A DNA stretch of 64,000 nt. Source: Maylandia zebra. Its lineage: Eukaryota > Chordata > Actinopteri > Cichliformes > Cichlidae. The notes under the pieces were generated by a model. The model had not been told where the DNA came from and made no database searches. It saw only the letters and a program-made list of their open reading frames with translations. This document shows positions 57,254-64,000 of this stretch, piece after piece. Where the stretch lies: positions 14,050,352 through 14,114,351 of the forward strand of contig NC_135169.1 of the NCBI RefSeq assembly GCF_041146795.1. The letters are read 5' to 3'. Made by a program: the position numbers and the translations under genes. Within the stretch, counting starts at the first letter, position 1. Each line of letters opens with the position of its first letter.

Positions 57254-57687
57254 CAACCCGTTCTCACTCCCAAAGCGTAACATTTTACGCTAGGTGACAA
57301 ATCGTCACCATATTACGTTTTCGGCTACCCACCACGTTCCTAAATGACGACCTCGGAAAAAAGAGGAAATGTGAGAACCGTCTGGACAGAATCTACACAT
57401 GTTCGCTCTTTTTCTTCAAATCGCTTAGAAACACGCTATTTAACATCATTAAAGTCCTGGTTAAGTTCAGGAATAAGGTTATGGTCAGAGCTAGGGATAA
57501 GGTTAGGTTTAGGGCTGGAATACAGGGCTGGAACGTCTATTACCGCAGGAGCGTCATTGCACTGGATTCCAGCCATCACCCGCCGCGTACCATAAGAACA
57601 CCGAAGGTCTCCTTTCGCGTTCCTCAGGAACGCCGCGGGACGTGACAAAACGTCGACATGTTACGCCTCGGGAGTGAGAACGCTCTG
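57254..57687 (+). mobile_element. Second copy of the 434-bp MITE
   Basis: Opposite orientation to the copy in the V-set exon and nearly identical in sequence. Ends CAACCCGTTCTCACTCCC and (complement) CAGAGCGTTCTCACTCCC. Perfect flanking duplication ACTTGGA (57247-57253 and 57688-57694). High similarity and clean duplications suggest recent activity of the family. Confidence 0.85.
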
Positions 57688-57694
57688 ACTTGGA

Positions 57695-58936
57695 CTAACA
57701 TGAACAAAGAAAAAAGTCAATAAATGCTTGCAGCATCTAGTGCTTTCAACTAGGACATTTTGTTTATTTATTATATGTATTAATTATATATAAAGTATTG
57801 AATTATTGCAGTCAACACTGAGAGGACATTTATTCTGTCGGCATCTGTAGCTCTAGTACCTCCAGTAGCCAGAGCTGGAGATTTTTATGAATGGGAGTCA
57901 CTGGTAGGATCAAGAACAAGGGTGACGGTGGTGTTGGCATTTGGAAAAAAAAGTGAAAGAAAACATATGGCATTAATTCTATTTTAATTAAATGCTTATT
58001 TGTATTATTTTATTATAATTTAACATGTACTTTACAACGGACAAAACACATGACCTGCTGCGCAAAGTATTCCCTTGAGTGGGTAGTAGGTACATTTATT
58101 TTTAGTATAACTCCAAAAATGGTGCTCCTGTGTGTTAACTCGCAAAAACAAAGAGAATTTTTTTTCAAAGCAGTTTTATTTATTTACCTTCACTTCTGGA
58201 CATAATTGGCAAGCTAGTGAAACAATAATAGGCATCTATCTGTATATTATGAAAATGATGTTAAAAAAAACAAATAATCAACTCAATTAGCAAGCACAAT
58301 GCAAGAAGAAAGGAAAAACTACTTCACACTCAAGTCAAGTCTCAACAAATCAATCGATAAGCTGTGACACAGATTTGGAGGATAACTTTGGTCCGCTTCT
58401 TTACTGGCCTCTCTTCCCACTGACAAAAAGGCCCATAAAAAGGAAAAAATGTCATTCAGTGAAGCATCAAATCCAAGTGATGTAATTGGTTTACCAGCAC
58501 AATGGAAACACATAATTATATAAAATCACATTTAGAGAAATAATATTTTAGGTTCTTCCCATCTTAGGAACACACTGGAACATGTCAGCTTTGCTGGTTG
58601 TTTTTCATTTTTACCCCCTCACGTTACTATTTTATGTTTGGTGTAATAACTAAAAAGTAAAACTGGCTTTTTGAAATGGATTTTGATTTAATATTATGAA
58701 TATTGAAAGAAACAGAAAATACGAAAGGGATAACAAAATTGTTTTGGTTTTTCCCTCAGTAAATATAAAAGCACTAATAAAAAAAGCCCCAATTGAAGTC
58801 TAAATAGAACCCAAGAGTTGACATTACAGTGGAACTGTGAAAACCGGAGCAGTCTTCATAAACTGCACTGTGAAGAGTGAAGAAGATAGATTAGATGAGG
58901 ATTGAATATGTTTATAGATGGAGTACTGAAACACAT
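57695..58936. other. 3' flank of the NXPE gene
   Basis: Probably includes the minus-strand 3' UTR of the NXPE gene. AT-rich, with no other gene supported. Confidence 0.4.
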
Positions 58937-60672
58937 CTATCCACCCTTTGGAGGACATATGTAGGACAACAGAACATTAATCATGTTCTTGATAATTGGA
59001 GGTTGTGGGTGCATGAGGTGTGGCAGGTGGTGGGCCAGAACCATCTCCCAGGCATCCACCAGATGGACATTCAATCCTTTGAATATAGCCTTGAGTGCCT
59101 TTAGCCGCTGAAAAGTGTACCAGTCGCTGTTAACAAATGCACCAAGAATTGTATAAGGTTTGGGATTTCCAGTCCGAATGACAACCACTGTGCCTGGAGC
59201 CCTGGACAGTAGCCGTACCACTGCACTGCGGATGGTCATCAGTCGACGGATGTAGAACCCAATAGGGAAATTGTCAAAGTGTGCCCAGATGCCAAAAACT
59301 ACTACAGTGTTACTGCCTCCAAGCACATTGTCCAGCTCATTGGCAATATAATGCAGCTCCATGGATGGGACAATGACAGTACGTAGAGGAGGACCATGGG
59401 TGCGGTACCTTACAAAGATGTTATTCGCATAGTCCAGGGCCGTTAAAGGTCCAATTGATTTGCGGCTATGAAGGTTAAACTCCTTTAGATCTAAAAGAAT
59501 TCCAAAGGGAATAAATTAAACTACATAAATAAAATAGTGTGAATAAATTATTGTTCTTTGCCAGAAAGGTTTGCAGAGCAGCTACCTGGTAGTGCTGCAT
59601 TAAGGTACTCAAACCACTGCCTCATTGTGGAGTCTCCATACATATGGACCAGCTTTCCTTTCAGACACTGAGTGATGGCTGAGGAAGTGTTGAACTGATG
59701 AACGGTAGTGCCACCTAGTGCTCGCCACACACCCTGGTAGTAATAGCCAGACGGTTCAGACTCCACACTGCTGCTGCTCACCTCTGACTGACCTGGTAAG
59801 CAGTAAAACAGACAATGTGTATTTTAATAAGTAAAAATACACACACACACAAACAAAGCCTTTCCTTAACCTGTATAAACTCAATTAATCTGACAAATGC
59901 AGCATATGCAGTGTGCAGATACAGTACCTGGTCCATGAGGCACTGGAAAGTGGCTGGTTAGGGCAAAAGCCAGGGTACACCCTGGACATGTCACCAGCCT
60001 GTCACAGCGCTAACACATAAAGACGAATAACCATTTACACCAGATTCAAATCTATGGACAATTTAGATTGACCAATTAACCTAACCCCACATACTCCATG
60101 TCTTTGGACTGTGAGACGAAGCTGCAGTACCTGGAAAGAACCAATGCAAACACGGGGAGAAAATGTAAACTCTAGAAAGAAAGGCCCCAACCATGTGTCG
60201 GAATTGAACCCAGGATCTTCTTACCTTCTTGCTACTAATTGCACGACTATGCTACCTGGTTCAGGTATGTCGTTGAAAATAAAATCTCAGGACTTACCAC
60301 AATTCACTGATCACATTTAGTTGGTGGACCGATACATCATGTTCACCAAGGAGAAAGGTGGCAGGTTAGCCTTCTTGGAGGCCTTCTGTGAGGTTTGCAT
60401 CAGTAATGACGGACATTTAAACCTTGATGTGTACCATAAAGTAACCCATACAAATAAGTATTTAAAGTTTGACCATTGGCGTGCAAACTGGATGTCATCG
60501 CACTGTGAGACAGAGTGAAAACCATCCCCACAGAGAGGCCAGGGAAGATATGGAGATGAAGATTAAGATATAGATGTTAGCAGTAAGATTTGTATTTTTA
60601 CCTTTCTGTTTTGGCAAAACAGTGACACTGGCAGGTCCTGAAGCTGGAATGGATACTTTCATGTTTACGCGG
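58937..60672 (-). CDS. NXPE-family protein, 3' exons (PC-esterase-like domain)
   Basis: Three minus-strand exons fit: 60672-60602 (VNMKVSIPASGPASVTVLPK), 59792-59586 and 59490-58937 (stop TAG). Phases agree. The middle exon has GYYYQGVWRALGG and LVHMYGDSTMRQWFEYL, where GDS is the PC-esterase-type motif. The last exon has VVVFGIWAHFDNFPIGFYIR and VDAWEMVLAHHLPHLMHP, with the distal His-containing motif. NXPE proteins (neurexophilin and PC-esterase domain family) are secretory-pathway glycoproteins; their biochemical role is poorly known. The 5' exons are not visible up to 64000, so the gene either continues beyond the window or is 5'-truncated. The introns hold a Penelope fragment and a common repeat. 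Confidence 0.8.
59940..60260. repeat. Common interspersed repeat in an NXPE intron
   Basis: TACACCCTGGACATGTCACC, CCAATTAACCTAACCCCACA and GAACCCAGGATCTTCTTACC mark a repeat found widely in fish. Related shorter pieces are at 35.5 and 46.1 kb. Confidence 0.5.
60310..60520 (+). mobile_element. Penelope-like element fragment
   Basis: Encodes FTKEKGGRLAFLEAF, then DGHLNLDVYHKVTHTNKYLK, matching the distal reverse-transcriptase region of Penelope-like elements (usual form: LPFLD..., VYRKPTHTDQYL). It sits in an NXPE intron in opposite orientation and is short and dead. Confidence 0.65.
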
Positions 60673-60969
60673 CTGAGGAAAGTACATACATTACAATCTT
60701 TTCACAAAAATTGGAAAGTATTAAAATGATTTTTAAACTAGAGATGTACTAGATACAGTGAATCAAATTCAATTTTTTATCATTGTCATATTTAGGTAAC
60801 AATGGCACATCACTACTGACAATGAAAATTTTAGGCTCAGTAGGCAGCAAACATAGCTTGAGTTATAAACTACCAATCATTAAGCTACAGACCAGATAGA
60901 GAAAATATGGAACATTTTTCCAGGTAGCAAGCTACATAGTTCCATCTCTATTCTAGCAAATCTAACGAG

Positions 60970-62101
60970 CTTGGAAAGAAAAGCGTCTGGACTTCTTTGA
61001 GTTGCTTGAAGACGTCTCACCTCTCATCTGAGAAGCTTCTTCAGTTCTAAGGTCAAATGGTGGAGAGTCCCAGATTTAAACCCAGTGGGAGTTTCCCCCC
61101 AAAGAGGGACAAAGGACCCCTGATGATCCTCTACCTAATCACATGAGCCAAGGTGTGAAAGCAGGTGTGGGTCACAATCAGCCATTTCTCTGCAACAGTT
61201 GCCCATAGTGGACCTCATCACAGCCACAGAAACTGCCATACGGATTAATAAATTATCACAGACAGAAGCAGAGCAAATCAGGATGAAAGTCTCAGCCACC
61301 CTCTCCAGTGCCAAAGTCCCTCCGTCTAACCTCACATTACAAGAAAAGATGGCTGTCGCTTCCCTGAGCAAAGACCACAACATCACTATATTACCAGCTG
61401 ATAAGGGAAGGTGCACCGTGGTCCTAAACACAACAGATTACCACACAAAGATCACTACTCTCAGGTAGTGACAACAATACCTACAAAGCCTTAAAGCGAG
61501 ACCCCACAAGCAGCTACAAAAAGAAAGTTATAGCTTGCCTTCAAGACCTTGAAAGGGACGAAATCATTGACCGCCTTACATATCACCACCTTTACCCAGG
61601 GGATGCCATACCCTGCATTTATGGACTTCCTAAGATCCACAAAGAAGGTGTCCCACTCAGACCCATTGTCAGTAGCATAAACTCAGCCACTTATAACATT
61701 GCTAAACACCTTGCTACCATCCTAGCACCTCTTGTGGGGGAACACCCCACATCATATCAAAAACTCCACCGACTTCACCGACAAGATCCAGAAACTTACC
61801 CAGGACCCAGATGAAACCATGGTGTCCTTTGATGTAGTCTCTCTCTTCACTTGGATAAACACCACAGAGGCAGTGGAGACTGTCAGAAAATGACTACAAG
61901 ACAGCTCCTTGGAAGACAGGACCAACTTCACACCCGATCAGATTTGCACACTGTTAGACCTCTGCCTCACCACTACATATTTCAAATACAACGAGGGTTT
62001 CTACAGACAAAAACATGGCTGCGCCATAGGCTCCCCGTGTCACCTATTGTAGCCAACCTTTACATGGAGGAAGTGGAAAGAAAGGCTCTTGGTTATTTTA
62101 A
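60970..62101 (+). mobile_element. Penelope-like element, 5' region and part of the RT
   Basis: A leader like CGTCTGGACTTCTTTGAGTT and GAAGCTTCTTCAGTTCTAAG precedes coding remnants. An open frame at 61199-61468 ends in NITILPADKGRCTVVLNT. After frame breaks, pieces such as YGLPKIHKEGVPLRPIVSS, MVSFDVVSLFTW and HGCAIGSPVSPIVANLYMEE follow. These are Penelope-type reverse transcriptase motifs. The copy stops at 62101, where another element begins, so the YxDD-containing part and the GIY-YIG region are missing. Dead. Confidence 0.75.
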
Positions 62102-62720
62102 CCCTTTAAGACCTACCATAGAACCAAGTCCGCCAGAGCCCGGTGGGCCGCTGGCGATTTTTTGTTTTTATGGGCCGATGGATTTTTTTTTTTTTTTTTA
62201 GGAAGGGTATATTTAATGAAAGGTGTTGGATTGGCCAATTGGTCATGATCGACTCTGGGCTGGAGCAATTACAGCCGAGGAGGCCGGATACACCCTCCCC
62301 CTTGTTTAGCAATCATGCCGGCTCTATCAAGCCTTGGTCAGCTATCACGCTGGTGGATAACGCAGCTCTCTGACAACGTGGAAGCACTTTTGCAAATATA
62401 TGATATTTTGATAAATTAAGTAGATATTTGAGCATTACACAGCTACATTCTCACCTGAAAATATCTTAGAAGGTTATTTTGTGACCCAGAAAGGGTAATC
62501 TAGGGAAAAGGAGGATCGCATTTGTCGGCCGCGGTTGTCGGAGCCTGTGCATTCTTGTAAGCGCGGCAATGGCGGAGGAGCACAGCTAAAAAACTGTTAA
62601 ATATTACTTTTTCTGGGTCACAAAATAAACTTTTAAGATATTTTCAGGCAAGAATGTAGCTGTGTAAAGTTCAAATATCTGCTCCAGCTCAAGACATCAC
62701 ATATTTGCAAAAATGGATCA
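62098..62720. mobile_element. Inverted-repeat element, possibly piggyBac-like
   Basis: Begins TTAACCCTTTAAGACC directly after the Penelope sequence. It carries a long internal inverted repeat: ACACAGCTACATTCTCACC through TTTTGTGACCCAGAAAGGG (about 62436-62500) pairs with CTTTTTCTGGGTCACAAAAT through AAGAATGTAGCTGTGT (about 62608-62667). A TTAA start suggests piggyBac, but the right end was not found. No coding. Confidence 0.4.
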
Positions 62721-62790
62721 AAGGATCAAATCAGCTTCTAAAAAATGTTCTGTTTTTTCTCCCTCTGCTTGCTTCTTACTGTCTTTGCAG

Positions 62791-63579
62791 CTCGGGACCA
62801 GCACTCCTGCTGTTGGACAGAAAGACATCAACTCAGTGGTAAGTATTTTGGTTTTCCAATATATTAGCAACTGTCAGTGACATTTATATTAATCAGGCTG
62901 AACTTTAATCATACTTTAGATCAGCCTGTTTTACTTATTGTTTTATTTGTGCTTTGGTTTGGGGAAGTTGTTTCTTTACTGATCTTTTCCTGTCTTCTGT
63001 CATTAGACTTGAGATATGACTGCACTATGCTGTTGCTGTTGATTCCAGTAAATTCTACAAGACACGCTGTGTAAGTAAACAAACAACAACAGTTTGGTCT
63101 GCATTTCTTGAAAGATCACATCCCCAAACTTAGTTTAGAGGGTCTATACTGTATATAGTGAAATCTGCAAGTTTTCTAACAGCAAAATTTTCTTTGTGCC
63201 CAAATCATTTTGCACATCATTAGAATGAAAGTTATTGGCCATGTTTGCATCGCCCTTTTTAAAATCATGCTTTCATGATATTATCGTATGTTGGGTGGTG
63301 GTCAGGGCTATCCAGACTGACAAGTGGGACATTGAATGTCACCTCTCCGGTGGGGAGGGAGCCTGAGACTGTCTAAATTGGAGTCTGTTCTATACCAAAT
63401 GCAGAAAAAAATGTTTTAAGAAAGTAATTAAGTTCATGTTCCAAAAAATATGATTGTTTGGTTGCAGGACACCAGGAGAGATGAGTACTCCGTCACAGAT
63501 GGTGTGGTCAGTGAAGATGGTTGCCTGCAGGTTCAAGCTCATTGCATCTCCAACCCACATCCACTGCCACTGTACTTAA
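62791..63579 (+). CDS. Possible small spliced gene of unknown identity
   Basis: Three exon-like pieces have good splice sites: 62791-62838 (TTTGCAG / GTAAGT), 63007-63070 (CATTAG / GTAAGT) and from 63468 (GGTTGCAG). One frame stays open through all three to a TAA at 63577-63579 and includes DLRYDCTMLLLLIPV. In the last piece another frame is open longer (to about 63632; GVVSEDGCLQVQAHC). AATAAA signals follow near 63762 and 63956. I do not recognise either peptide. It may be the 3' end of an unknown plus-strand gene, a non-coding transcript, or chance. Confidence 0.25.
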
Positions 63580-64000
63580 GGGAAGTTAAAGACTTTCTTC
63601 TGCACCTACATTTGGATCACCTCGATCCATGATAGTCATTCAGGCAGTAATGCCTGGACTGGAAACAAGCCATCCTTAAAATATTACAACATTCCAGCTC
63701 AGGTGTTGGAATGAAAAACAAATGTGTTGTTTAAATTAGAGACTGCACTTATGACAGAACAATAAATATTTTATTTTGATTATATAAGTAATGTAAGTAC
63801 AAAACAAACTTGTGGTAGGCCTAAACTTATTTTCATAATAATTACATCTGAGACTTTGTTTCATTGTAAGATTATAACAGTGATGGCAATATAATTGTTT
63901 GATGTACAAGAGAACAGTGTCCAGTATGTTGGCTGTTATACTTTGTTGTGTTTGAAAATAAAAGTTGGGCTGATTTTAACATCATTACAAAAAGTGTTGT

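Noticed and set aside
1-64000. CRISPR arrays, bacterial operons, phage or integron features
   Set aside because: Nothing of the kind is present. Splice sites, Ig exons, LINEs and SINEs show vertebrate nuclear DNA.

Overview
This is a vertebrate nuclear window, most likely from a ray-finned fish of the percomorph (perhaps cichlid-like) type. It has spliced immune genes with phase-1 Ig exons, one single-exon TRIM gene, long AT-rich gaps, CA microsatellites, and a dense mixture of DNA transposons, LINEs, a tRNA-derived SINE, a Penelope-like element and solo LTRs. The species assignment is inference from gene style and repeat types. There is no operon, CRISPR array or other bacterial feature.

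Layout. 1-2442 (- strand): a complete two-Ig-domain Fc-receptor-like gene with a long Ser/Thr-rich stalk. 3.1-4.0 kb: decayed fragments of a V-set gene. 5.2-5.9 kb: a solo LTR. 6.6-9.0 kb: interspersed repeats. 10.05-10.81 kb (+): V-set and transmembrane exons of a B7/butyrophilin-like receptor. 12.4-13.6 kb: a TTAA-flanked MITE and a LINE. 16.2-17.06 kb (+): exons of a von Willebrand type D (vWD) gene, cut off by a 2.55-kb hAT element with an open 603-aa transposase (17.07-19.6 kb). A second inverted-repeat element, itself hit by a LINE, follows to 20.9 kb. 26.9-28.6 kb (+): an intact TRIM E3-ligase-like gene. 30.6-31.9 kb (+): a second, inverted copy of the Fc-receptor-like gene. 33-46 kb: mostly repeats, including an L1 whose ORF1 carries a solo LTR. 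47-55 kb (-): a tandem V-set pair. One copy has a signal exon; the other has its V exon split by a 433-bp MITE. 56-58 kb: a SINE, a LINE scrap and a second copy of that MITE. 58.9-60.7 kb (-): the 3' exons of an NXPE-family gene. 60.3-62.7 kb: Penelope-like fragments and an inverted-repeat element. 62.8-63.6 kb (+): possible small exons of unknown identity.

Taken together, this looks like a fast-evolving immune receptor neighbourhood: Fc-receptor-like genes, V-set receptors and a TRIM, duplicated in tandem and in inverted orientation and repeatedly broken by transposons. I saw no clearly new molecular system. The strongest observations are insertion events whose pre-insertion state can be read from a paralogue in the same window. 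Exon boundaries were placed by eye from splice sites, reading frame and paralogue comparison.
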